Below, piece by piece: positions 7,769 through 15,397 of a stretch of DNA of 36,759 bases. The position numbers and the translations under genes are program-made. Position 1 is the stretch's first letter. Each line of letters starts with the position of its first letter. The DNA is taken from positions 1 to 36,759 of the forward strand of contig DASTPP010000449.1 in the NCBI GenBank assembly GCA_035762175.1. Direction: 5' to 3'. Source of the stretch: DASTPP01 sp035762175 (GTDB lineage Bacteria; Myxococcota_A; Polyangia; Polyangiales; Polyangiaceae). The notes below the pieces were generated by a model, which saw only the letters and a program-made list of their open reading frames with translations, was not told the origin of the DNA and did no database searches.

Positions 7769-9091
7769 ATGAAGATCGCGATTTTCGGGTCGGGGTACGT
7801 GGGGCTCGTGGCCGCGGCGGGCTTCGCCGACTCGGGCCACCGGGTGCAGTGCATCGACATCGACGGGGGGCGGGTCGAGCGGCTGCGCCGGGGCCAGATC
7901 CCCTTTTTTGAGCCGGGGCTCGGCGAGATGGTGAGCCGCGCGGTGCGCGGCGGGCGCCTCTCGTTCGGCACCGAGCTCGACGACGACCACCGCTCGAGCG
8001 CGATCTACTTCATCGCCGTGGGCACGCCCCCGCGGGGCGACGGGCGCGCCGACACGAGCGGGGTGCTTGCGGCGGCCGAGACGATCGCGCGCGCGGCCGC
8101 CGAGCCCGCGGTCATCGGCATCAAGAGCACGGTGCCGGTGGGCACCTGCGACGCGGTGCAGGCCCTGGTCGACCGGGCGGTCGGCGGGCGGCACTGGGTG
8201 GCGTCGATCCCCGAGTTTTTGAAAGAGGGCAGCGCGCTCGCCGACTTCTTGAAGCCCGACCGGGTCATCTTGGGCGTGGCCCACGCCGAGGCCGAGCGCG
8301 CGCTGCGCGAGCTCTACCGCCCCTTGCAGCTCTCGAGCGAGCGGCTACTCGTGATGGACCGCCGCTCGAGCGAGCTGTCGAAGTACGCGGCGAACGCCCT
8401 GCTCGCCGCGCGCATCTCGTTCATGAACGAGATGGCGCGCCTCTGCGACGCGCTCGGCGCCGACGTGCACTCGATTCGGCGGGCGCTCGGCAGCGACCAC
8501 CGCATCGGGCCCGAGTTCCTCTACGCGGGGCCGGGCTACGGCGGCTCGTGCTTCCCGAAGGACGTGAGCGCGCTCGCCGGCTTCGCCCGCGACGCGGGGG
8601 TGGGGCTCGAGGTGGTCGAGGCGACGCAGCGGGCGAACCTTTCGCAGCACGACTACGTCGTCCGGCGCGCGCTCGAGCTGCTCGGGCCCGAGCCGGCGGG
8701 CAAGGTGGCGGCGGTCTGGGGCCTGGCCTTCAAGCCGAACACCGACGACGTGCGCGAGTCGCCCGCGGCGCCGCTGGTGCGCGAGCTCGCGCGCCGCGGC
8801 GTCGCCCTGCGCGCCCACGACCCCGAGGCGGGCGCGAACTTCGCCCGCAGCTACGCGCCCGAGGCGGCCTACTTCGACGACGAGTACGAGGCGGCCCGGG
8901 GCGCCGACCTGCTCGTGCTCATGACCGAGTGGCGCCACCTCCGGAACCCCGACTTCGACCGGGTGCGCGCGCTGATGCGCCGCCCCGACGTGCTCGACGC
9001 GCGCAACATCTGGTCGACCTTCCGGCTCAACGACAAGGGCTTCCGCTACGTCGGCGTCGGCACCGAGGCGGGCCGGCCCGCGCCCCGCTAA
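7769..9091 (+). CDS. ugd: UDP-glucose 6-dehydrogenase
   Basis: NAD-dependent oxidation of UDP-glucose to UDP-glucuronate, a precursor for acidic polysaccharides. The 440-aa protein has the N-terminal Rossmann motif GSGYVG (7-12), the segment EFLKEGSALADF, the conserved SELSKYAANA with Lys205, and the catalytic Cys261 in GPGYGGSCFPKD. The C-terminal NTDDVRESPA motif fits the UDP-Glc dehydrogenase branch rather than UDP-ManNAc dehydrogenase. The ATG at 7769 begins right at the Rossmann strand and is preceded by GGGGAAGA; a GTG at 7730 would add 13 unneeded residues. It stands at the edge of the glycan locus and converges with a 10-nt gap on the next gene. Confidence 0.95.
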   Translation: MKIAIFGSGYVGLVAAAGFADSGHRVQCIDIDGGRVERLRRGQIPFFEPGLGEMVSRAVRGGRLSFGTELDDDHRSSAIYFIAVGTPPRGDGRADTSGVLAAAETIARAAAEPAVIGIKSTVPVGTCDAVQALVDRAVGGRHWVASIPEFLKEGSALADFLKPDRVILGVAHAEAERALRELYRPLQLSSERLLVMDRRSSELSKYAANALLAARISFMNEMARLCDALGADVHSIRRALGSDHRIGPEFLYAGPGYGGSCFPKDVSALAGFARDAGVGLEVVEATQRANLSQHDYVVRRALELLGPEPAGKVAAVWGLAFKPNTDDVRESPAAPLVRELARRGVALRAHDPEAGANFARSYAPEAAYFDDEYEAARGADLLVLMTEWRHLRNPDFDRVRALMRRPDVLDARNIWSTFRLNDKGFRYVGVGTEAGRPAPR

Positions 9092-9101
9092 GGCGGCACG
9101 G

Positions 9102-10742
9102 TCAGCCGAGGCCGCCCGGCTCGAAGGGGTACTCGACGACGAAGCCGGGGCCGGCGGGGCGGGCCCGCAGCGGGCGGCCCGCGCGGCGCTTCTCGAGGAA
9201 GTAGAGCGAGCGGCCCGTCGCCGCCTCGCGCACGCGGCCCGTCGCGTAGCGCCGCTGGAGGTCGATCTGCCGGTCGATGGCGGGGCCCTGGAAGACCGCC
9301 GCGATGACCGCCTGGTGCGTGGCGAGGTCGCCCGCCGGGCGCACGAGCGGGAGGTTGGCGTGGAAGTAGTCGGGGTCGAACTCGCGGTAGCAGGGCAGGC
9401 AGGTCTTGCCGTAGATGGGCACGATGCCCTCGGCGTTGCCGCGCCGGGCGATCTCGACGTTGCAGAGGCCCCACATGTCGATGACGCGGGCGTCGGTGTA
9501 GACCGCGAAGACGCCCGCGTAGTCGGTCACGAGCGTCTCGCCCGGCGCGCGGACGATGTGGCGCGCCCAGGGCACCGAGGCGAGCAGGTTGTCGTGCGTG
9601 TGGCGCGCGATGTGCCGCGCGTGGCCGCGCTTGATCGCTTCGGCCCGCGTGTCGAGGGTGTGCCCGTCGACGAGCCAGCCGACGAAGAGGTAGGCGCCGG
9701 CGACGGCCGCGGCGGCGGCCCGCCGCGCCGCCGGCCAGCGGGCGGCCGCGGCGCGCAGCGCGGTCGCCGCGCCCCAGACGAAGAGCGTGACGACGAAGGG
9801 GTAGAGCGGCAAGACGAAGCGGCTGAAGGGCATCCAGTCGCCGCCGGTCGCGACCGCGTACGCGGCGTAGTAGGCGACGAAGGCGGCGGCGAAGAGGGCC
9901 TCGCGGCGCGGCCGGCGCAGCGCCGCCGCCCCGAAGGCGAGCGCGACGGGCGCGCCCCACCCCCAGAGCGCGTCCCAGACGTACTTGTAGCCGCGGTAGG
10001 GGTCGCCCGCGGTCACCAGGGTCTTGGCGTAGTACGTCGAGGGCAGGGGCAGGCCGTAGTAGGCCCAGCGGGCGGCGAAGTAGAGGGCGTAGGCCGCGAG
10101 CGGGGGCAGCGCCCAGCGGGCGAAGGCCCGGGGCCGCAGGCGGCGCCCGAGGCCCGCCGAGGCCGCCTCGAAGCCGAGGACGAAGAGCAGGGGCACGAAC
10201 CCGTCGATGCGCATGAGCGCGGCGGCGACGAACCACCAGAGCGAGCGGCCGCGGCGGTCGGGGGCCTCGCCGAGGTAGTGCGCCGCGCCGGCCGCGACGA
10301 GCGCCACGAAGGGCAGGGTCTCGAGCCCCGACGCCGCCGCGCGCGCCAGGTCGGTCGTCGCGGCGAGCAGGGCGAGCGCGCCGAAGGCCGCCGGGGGCCC
10401 CTCGCGCAGCCGCACCAGCCGGTAGACCGCGCCGAGGAGCAGCGCGAAGAAGGCCCCGGCGAGCGCGCGGGCGACGGCGTAGACGGGCGGGTCGGCGCCG
10501 CCGAGGGCGTAGGCGGGCGCGCAGAGCACCACCCAGAGAAAGTTCGAATACCCCTCGACCCGCTCGCCCCGGCTGTAAACGAGGCCCTCGCCCGCGGCCA
10601 GGTTCTTCGCGAACGAAAAGCTGATGTACGCGTCGTCGATGCGGAAGTCGCCGACGAGCGCGGCCTGCCACGCGAGCAGCGCCGCGATCGCGGCGACGGC
10701 GAGCGCGACGCGCGCGCCCGGCGCCCGGAGGCGCGGCGTCAT
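9102..10742 (-). CDS. GT-C fold membrane glycosyltransferase (AftB/ZomB-like)
   Basis: Polytopic membrane protein, 546 aa, with about nine to ten hydrophobic segments. The first extracytoplasmic loop carries the GT-C signature Asp36-Asp37 in RIDDAYISFSFAKNLAAGEGLVY and the conserved GERVEGYSNFLW (59-70). That combination is characteristic of the AftB/ZomB-like group of polyprenyl-phosphate-sugar-dependent transferases. A C-terminal soluble domain (about 350-546) follows the last TM. Expected role is sugar transfer from a lipid-phosphate donor to a periplasmic acceptor; donor and acceptor are unknown. It is transcribed away from the GT2 gene at 11100, which could supply its lipid-linked donor. 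Confidence 0.82.
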   Translation of the reverse strand: MTPRLRAPGARVALAVAAIAALLAWQAALVGDFRIDDAYISFSFAKNLAAGEGLVYSRGERVEGYSNFLWVVLCAPAYALGGADPPVYAVARALAGAFFALLLGAVYRLVRLREGPPAAFGALALLAATTDLARAAASGLETLPFVALVAAGAAHYLGEAPDRRGRSLWWFVAAALMRIDGFVPLLFVLGFEAASAGLGRRLRPRAFARWALPPLAAYALYFAARWAYYGLPLPSTYYAKTLVTAGDPYRGYKYVWDALWGWGAPVALAFGAAALRRPRREALFAAAFVAYYAAYAVATGGDWMPFSRFVLPLYPFVVTLFVWGAATALRAAAARWPAARRAAAAAVAGAYLFVGWLVDGHTLDTRAEAIKRGHARHIARHTHDNLLASVPWARHIVRAPGETLVTDYAGVFAVYTDARVIDMWGLCNVEIARRGNAEGIVPIYGKTCLPCYREFDPDYFHANLPLVRPAGDLATHQAVIAAVFQGPAIDRQIDLQRRYATGRVREAATGRSLYFLEKRRAGRPLRARPAGPGFVVEYPFEPGGLG

Positions 10743-11099
10743 CGGGGCGCGCGCCGGCGCGCCGCCCGGCGGGGGCCGGCGGCCGCGGCCGAGGGGCCCG
10801 CGGCGCGGCGCGGGACCATGGGACGTCGATGGATGAGCCCGCGGACGGGCCCCCGAACGTCGTCATCAAACCTGCGCGGGCCGTGCAAGACCCGGGCCGG
10901 GCGGCGCCGGCGAGCGCGCGCGCCGCCGGCCGGCGGGGGGCGGGCTTCGCTTCGGGCGCGGGCGCAGGGGGACACGCGCCGGGTGGCCTACCCCCGCGCG
11001 CCCTTGAAAACAAGGCCCGCGCGGCCCGGGCGGGCCCGAGCGCGCGGGCCCGGGGGGCCTTTGCCCACCCGGCGAGGTCGTGATAGGGGGCGAGGGCCC
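10743..11099. other. Divergent intergenic region, no gene seen
   Basis: A 357-nt gap between the divergent AftB-like and GT2 genes, almost entirely G+C apart from short islands (CATCAAACC near 10863, TTGAAAACAAGG near 11003, GTGATAGGGGG near 11080). Both strands are open over long stretches, but composition is Arg/Pro/Ala-rich with no recognisable protein. It should hold divergent promoters; only a weak candidate for the GT2 gene is listed separately. Confidence 0.6.
11061..11089 (+). promoter_or_regulatory. Weak candidate promoter for the GT2 gene
   Basis: TTGCCC at 11061-11066, 17-nt spacer, TAGGGG at 11084-11089. Predicted transcription start would be about 4 nt before the ATG at 11100, so the message would be almost leaderless. 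The -10 is poor; support comes mainly from similarity to the elements before 12287 and 22950. Confidence 0.3.
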
Positions 11100-12056
11100 A
11101 TGGCGCGGCCCGTCCTTTCGCTGGTTCTGCCTATCTACAATGAAGAGCCCGTCATACCCGAGCTGCACCGGCGCCTCGAAGCCTTTCTCGCCTCGGTCGG
11201 CGAGCCGTGGGAGGTAATCTTCGTCGACGACGGGTCGCGCGACAAGTCGTTCGAAATGTTGAAGGCGTTCTGCGCGGTCGAGCCGCGCTTCAAGCTGCTC
11301 AGCTTCGCGCGCAACTTCGGCCACCAATTCGCCATCACCGCGGGCGTCGATTACGCCGAGGGCGAGGCCGTCGTCGTGATGGACGCGGACCTGCAGGACC
11401 CGCCCGAGGTGGTCACGCAGATGCTGGCCCGGTGGCGCGAGGGCTACGACGTGGTCTACGGCGTGCGGGCGAAGCGCGAGAGAGAGGGGGTGTTCAAGCG
11501 CGCGACGGCGGCGCTCTTTTACCGCCTCTTGCGCGCGATGGTGGGGGTGCCGATCCCGGTCGACGTGGGCGACTTCCGGCTGATGAGCCGGCGCGTGGTG
11601 CTGACGCTGCGGGCGCTGCGCGAGGCGAACCGCTTCGTGCGCGGCATGGTGGCCTGGGTCGGCTTCCGCCAGACGGCCGTCGAGTACGTGCGGCCGGGCC
11701 GCTTCGCGGGCGAGACGCACTACCCGCTGCGCAAGATGATCCGCTTCGCGCTCGACGGCATCACGTCGTTCTCGGTCATCCCGCTGCGGATGGCGACGCT
11801 GCTCGGCATGGTCTCGGGCCTGGCGGCGGTCGGCATCGCGCTCTGGGCGCTCTACGAGTGGTATTTCAAAGAGGGCGTCGTCGCCGGCTGGACGACCATC
11901 ATGATCGCGGTCTCGCTCGCGGCGAGCGCCCAGCTCTTGATGATTGGCATCTTGGGCGAATACGTCGGGCGCATCTACGAAGAGGTCAAGCAGCGCCCGC
12001 TCTACGTCGTGGCCGAGCGGCTCAACCTCGAGGGCGCGCCGGGGCCGGGGGCCTGA
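11100..12056 (+). CDS. GT2 polyprenyl-phosphate glycosyltransferase (DPM1/GtrB/ArnC type)
   Basis: A 318-aa family 2 glycosyltransferase that loads a sugar onto polyprenyl phosphate at the cytoplasmic face. The GT-A domain has PIYNEE (11-16), VDDGS (42-46), RNFGHQFAI and DADLQDPPE (95-103, the DXD site). Two C-terminal TMs (about 237-262 and 272-295) end in GILGEYVGRIYEEVKQRPLYVV, a signature of GtrB/ArnC-like enzymes. The sugar is not predictable. It is the first plus-strand gene of the glycan block and would supply lipid-linked donors to the GT-C proteins around it. Separated from the next gene by 230 nt. Confidence 0.93.
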   Translation: MARPVLSLVLPIYNEEPVIPELHRRLEAFLASVGEPWEVIFVDDGSRDKSFEMLKAFCAVEPRFKLLSFARNFGHQFAITAGVDYAEGEAVVVMDADLQDPPEVVTQMLARWREGYDVVYGVRAKREREGVFKRATAALFYRLLRAMVGVPIPVDVGDFRLMSRRVVLTLRALREANRFVRGMVAWVGFRQTAVEYVRPGRFAGETHYPLRKMIRFALDGITSFSVIPLRMATLLGMVSGLAAVGIALWALYEWYFKEGVVAGWTTIMIAVSLAASAQLLMIGILGEYVGRIYEEVKQRPLYVVAERLNLEGAPGPGA

Positions 12057-12224
12057 CGCGCTCGGGCCGCCGCGGGCCCGGGCGGGCCGTCCGGCGGCGG
12101 GGCGGGCGGCGCGTGAGTGCAATCGACGGGGCCCGCATTGCCCCCGCCGGCGGGCGGGGGGGGCGGGGCGGCCGAGGCCGCGAAAGGCCCACAAAAACGG
12201 CCGCGCCGGGGCCCTGGGGTCGGC

Positions 12225-12253
12225 TTGCCATGGTCTAGGGTTTGCTGTAGAGA
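12225..12253 (+). promoter_or_regulatory. Candidate sigma70 promoter for the DUF2079 operon
   Basis: TTGCCA at 12225-12230, exactly 17 nt, TAGAGA at 12248-12253, in the one less G+C-rich stretch of the 12057-12286 gap. The predicted start lies about 27 nt before the ATG at 12287. The -10 resembles the TAGRNT boxes of the rRNA promoters in this window. Upstream (12090-12190) is only GC-rich sequence with potential hairpins. Confidence 0.42.
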
Positions 12254-12286
12254 GCGGCCTGGGCTCGACGCCGAGACCGACTGCTT

Positions 12287-14293
12287 ATGCGTTCGCCGAT
12301 GACTTTCTTGCGCGCGCGCCCCCGGGCCGGCTGGGGGCGGGGGGGCGCCGACGGGCCCGAGGCGCGCGCCGCGCGGGCGTTCGCGCTCTTGCTGCTCGCC
12401 GGCGTCTCGGTCGGGCTCTGCGGCGGCGCGGTCGCGCTCGTGCCGGACGCGACGCTCTTCTGGACGAAAAACACCCTCGGGCCCGACCTGCGCCTGCGGC
12501 TCATCGGCGCCCTCGTCGCGAGCGCGGCGGCGTTCGTCGTGGCGGGGGCCTGGGTGCACGGGCGCGGGGGCGAGGCCGGCCTCGGGCGGCTCGAGCGCCT
12601 CGCCTGGCTCGCGAGCCCGCTCGGCGTGCTCTGGGCCGTGCCGACGCTCTTCGACTACCGGGCCTGGCACGCGACGCCGCTCACGTACCTGGTCGCGCTC
12701 GCCGGCGTCGCCCTCGCCCTCGAGCGCACGCTGCGCCTCTCGCTCGCGGCCTTCGCGTCGCTCTCGGCGGGGCTGCCGCGCCCCGAGCTGCCGGCGCTCT
12801 GGCGCCGCCGCGTGCCCCTCGCCCTCGCGGTCGCCGCCGGCGCCGCGTACGCGGGGTACTTCGGCTACTACACCGTCCTCAACCACCACCGCTTCGGCAC
12901 CTCGGGGTTCGATCTCGGCATTTACGACAACTTGATGTTCAACGCGACGCGGGGCCAGCCCTTCCGCACGACGGTGCTCTTCGGGCCCGCCGGCGGCAAC
13001 AACCTCGCCTCGCACGCCGAGTTCGTCGTCATTCTGTTCGCGCCCCTCTACGCGCTCTTCCCGCGGGCCGAGACGCTGCTCGTGCTGCAGTCGGCGCTGC
13101 TCGGCTTCGCCGCCGTGCCGCTCTACCTCTTCGCCGCGACGCAGCTGCCGCGCGCGGCGGCGCTCGTCGTCGCCGTCGTCTACCTCGTCTACGGCCCCCT
13201 GCACGGCCCGAACTTTTACGACTTCCACTGGCTGCCGACGGCCATCTTCTTTCACTTTTGGCTCTACTACGCCATCGCCGCGCGGCGCACGAAGCTCGCG
13301 ATCGCGTGCGTCGTCGTGCTCTACCTCATCCGCGAAGACATCGCCGTCGGCATGGCCCTCGTCGGCGCCTTCCTGCTGCTCAGCGGCGCCCGCCCGCGCT
13401 TCGGCGCCCTCTTGGCGGCGACGTCGGTCTCGTGGTTCGTCGTCGACAAGTTCGTCATCATGCCCTGGGCGGGCAAGTGGTGGTTCGCCAACATGTACGC
13501 CGAGCTCATCCCCGCGGGCGAGTCGGGCTACGGCGGCGTCGTCAAGACGCTCTTGACGAACCCCGTCTACACGCTCTCGACCATCTTGCGCGGCGAGAAG
13601 GTTACGTACGTGCTGCACCTCTTCGCCCCGCTCGCCCTCTTGCCCGCCCGCCGCGTCGCGCTGCTCGCCGTCGCCTCGTCGGGCGCGCTCTTCACGCTGC
13701 TGACGACCAACTACGCGCCCACGCTCTCGATCTCGTTCCAGTACACCACCCACTGGATCCCCTACCTCTTCGGCGTCACCGTGCTGAACCTGCGCGCCCT
13801 CGGCCGCGCCGCCGGCCCCGTCGGCCAGCGCGCCGCCCTCGGCGCCCTCGCCTTCGCCGCGCTCAGCCACAGTTACGTCTTCGGCGCCATCCTGCAGCGC
13901 AACGTGTTCGTCGGCGGCTTCGGCCACATCCGGTTTTCGATGACCTCCGCCGAGCGCCAGCGCTACCGCGACTTCCGCGAGCTCGTCGCGAACATCCCCG
14001 GCGACGCGAGCGTGGCGGCCACCGACCGCGAGTGCCCGCACGTCACCGCCCGGCGCACGGCCTACACGCTGCGCGACCACCACGGCGACGCCGACTACTT
14101 GCTCGTGGCCAAAGAAACCATCTCCTACGGCGGCACCCGCAAGAACATCGAAGAGGCCGTCTCGCGCAACCCCTACCGCCTCGTCGGGGCCAAGGGCGGC
14201 TTCTTCCTGTTCGGGCGCGGCGAGCCGACCCCCGAGACCGCGCCCGCCCTCGCCGAGCTCGGCGTCAAGCCCAAGGCCAAAGAGGCCCCATGA
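12287..14293 (+). CDS. DUF2079 polytopic membrane protein (GT-C-like)
   Basis: A 668-aa protein with about 11-12 TMs and the DUF2079 hallmarks: GFDLGIYDNLMFNATRG, then HAEFVVILFAPLYALFPRAETLLVLQ, FYDFHWLPTAIFF and YLIREDIAVGMAL. DUF2079 proteins are predicted GT-C-type integral membrane transferases of unproven activity. A soluble C-terminal part (about 545-668) includes NIPGDASVAATDRECPHVTARRTAY, likely extracytoplasmic. It is preceded by a candidate promoter and overlaps the next gene by 4 nt (ATGA), so it is co-translated with the first discoidin-domain protein. Probable role: a step in surface glycan assembly. Confidence 0.88.
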   Translation: MRSPMTFLRARPRAGWGRGGADGPEARAARAFALLLLAGVSVGLCGGAVALVPDATLFWTKNTLGPDLRLRLIGALVASAAAFVVAGAWVHGRGGEAGLGRLERLAWLASPLGVLWAVPTLFDYRAWHATPLTYLVALAGVALALERTLRLSLAAFASLSAGLPRPELPALWRRRVPLALAVAAGAAYAGYFGYYTVLNHHRFGTSGFDLGIYDNLMFNATRGQPFRTTVLFGPAGGNNLASHAEFVVILFAPLYALFPRAETLLVLQSALLGFAAVPLYLFAATQLPRAAALVVAVVYLVYGPLHGPNFYDFHWLPTAIFFHFWLYYAIAARRTKLAIACVVVLYLIREDIAVGMALVGAFLLLSGARPRFGALLAATSVSWFVVDKFVIMPWAGKWWFANMYAELIPAGESGYGGVVKTLLTNPVYTLSTILRGEKVTYVLHLFAPLALLPARRVALLAVASSGALFTLLTTNYAPTLSISFQYTTHWIPYLFGVTVLNLRALGRAAGPVGQRAALGALAFAALSHSYVFGAILQRNVFVGGFGHIRFSMTSAERQRYRDFRELVANIPGDASVAATDRECPHVTARRTAYTLRDHHGDADYLLVAKETISYGGTRKNIEEAVSRNPYRLVGAKGGFFLFGRGEPTPETAPALAELGVKPKAKEAP

Positions 14294-15357
14294 CCCCGGT
14301 CGAACGCTCCGACGAAGCCCGCCCCGCGCCCGCGCCGGCCGAGGGGCCCGCCGCCCCCGCCGCCCCGGCCGAGCCGCCCCCGCCGGCGGGCGCGGCCGGG
14401 CGCGTCGCCGAGTGGTTCTTGCGCCGGCGCGCCATCGCGCGCGTCACGGCCCACGCGCCGCTCTCGGGCGAGCAGCTCGAGATGATCCGCCGCGCGAGCG
14501 CGCCGCTCGAGCTCGCCGAGCGGGCGCTCGACCCGGTCGAGCCGCTCGTCGCCGGCGACGGCGCGCCCGCCGCCCTCGGCCTCTGCCGCGAGGCGGTCTA
14601 TTGGCTCTTGCGCGCGCTCGCGCCCGCGGGCTCGCCCCCGCCTCTCTCGCTCGCCGAGGCCTTCGACCTCGCCCCGGCCGAGCTCGTGCGCGAGGCGGCC
14701 GGCGGCGACGAGGCGGCGGCGGCCCTGCGCGAGGCGCTCGCCGCCGAGACCTTCGTCGAGTCGGCCGAGCGCCCGCCCGAGCTCGCGCGCGCCTCCGCCC
14801 GGGCCGCGGTCGAGTTCGCCCACGGGCTGCACGCCCGGCTCGAGGGGCGCAACAAGTTCGCCCTCGAGCGCCTGCTCTGGCAGCGCGCGCTGCGCGTCGC
14901 CGCCGCGCTCGTCGTCGTCGTCTCGGTCGCCTTCGGCGTCGGGCTCGGCGTCCGCGCGATGCTGCGGCCGCCCGACATCGCCCGCGGCGCCGCCTGGCGC
15001 GCGAGCAGCGCCTACACGGGGTACGTGACCGCGGGCAACTTGCCCCACTCGCCCGAAGACATCTTCTTTCACACCGCCGAAGACAAAGAGCCCTGGCTCG
15101 AGGTCGACCTCGGCGCCCCGCGCCGGGTCTCGTCGGTGTTCGTCGAGAACCGCATCGACTACGGCCAGGAGCGCGCCGTGCCCCTGGTCGTCGAGCTGAG
15201 CGAAGACGGCGAGACGTGGGCCGAGGTGGCGCGCCAGCCGACGACCTTCCGCACCTGGACGGCCTCGTTCGCGGCCCGCCCCGCCCGCTACGTGCGGCTG
15301 CGCGTGCCGCGCCGCACCTTCCTTCACTTGCGCCGCGTCTCCGTCTACGACCGCTGA
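14290..15357 (+). CDS. Single-pass membrane protein with extracytoplasmic F5/8 type C (discoidin-like) domain, copy 1
   Basis: A 355-aa protein in three parts: a Pro/Ala-rich N-terminus and helical cytoplasmic domain (about 40-198), one TM (about 202-221) and a beta-rich domain (about 230-355). The last looks like an F5/8 type C/galactose-binding-like module: GAAWRASSAYTGY, PWLEVDLGAPRRVSSVFVENR, QERAVPLVVELSEDGETW, then ARYVRLR and LHLRRVSVYD at the end. Such modules bind glycans or lipids. The copy-2 paralogue at 21742 has the same layout. The ATG overlaps the DUF2079 stop by 4 nt. No Cys lies in the outer domain. Function is inferred: recognising or presenting a glycan for the membrane transferases. 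Confidence 0.8.
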   Translation: MTPVERSDEARPAPAPAEGPAAPAAPAEPPPPAGAAGRVAEWFLRRRAIARVTAHAPLSGEQLEMIRRASAPLELAERALDPVEPLVAGDGAPAALGLCREAVYWLLRALAPAGSPPPLSLAEAFDLAPAELVREAAGGDEAAAALREALAAETFVESAERPPELARASARAAVEFAHGLHARLEGRNKFALERLLWQRALRVAAALVVVVSVAFGVGLGVRAMLRPPDIARGAAWRASSAYTGYVTAGNLPHSPEDIFFHTAEDKEPWLEVDLGAPRRVSSVFVENRIDYGQERAVPLVVELSEDGETWAEVARQPTTFRTWTASFAARPARYVRLRVPRRTFLHLRRVSVYDR

Positions 15358-15397
15358 GGGCCGAGCGGGCGCCGGCGCGCATCACCACAGGTTGGGC

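Noticed and set aside
9315..11099. Apparent N-terminal extension of the GT2 at 11100 by about 590 residues
   Set aside because: The extension is antisense to the AftB-like gene and highly charged; the ATG at 11100 matches the normal family N-terminus.
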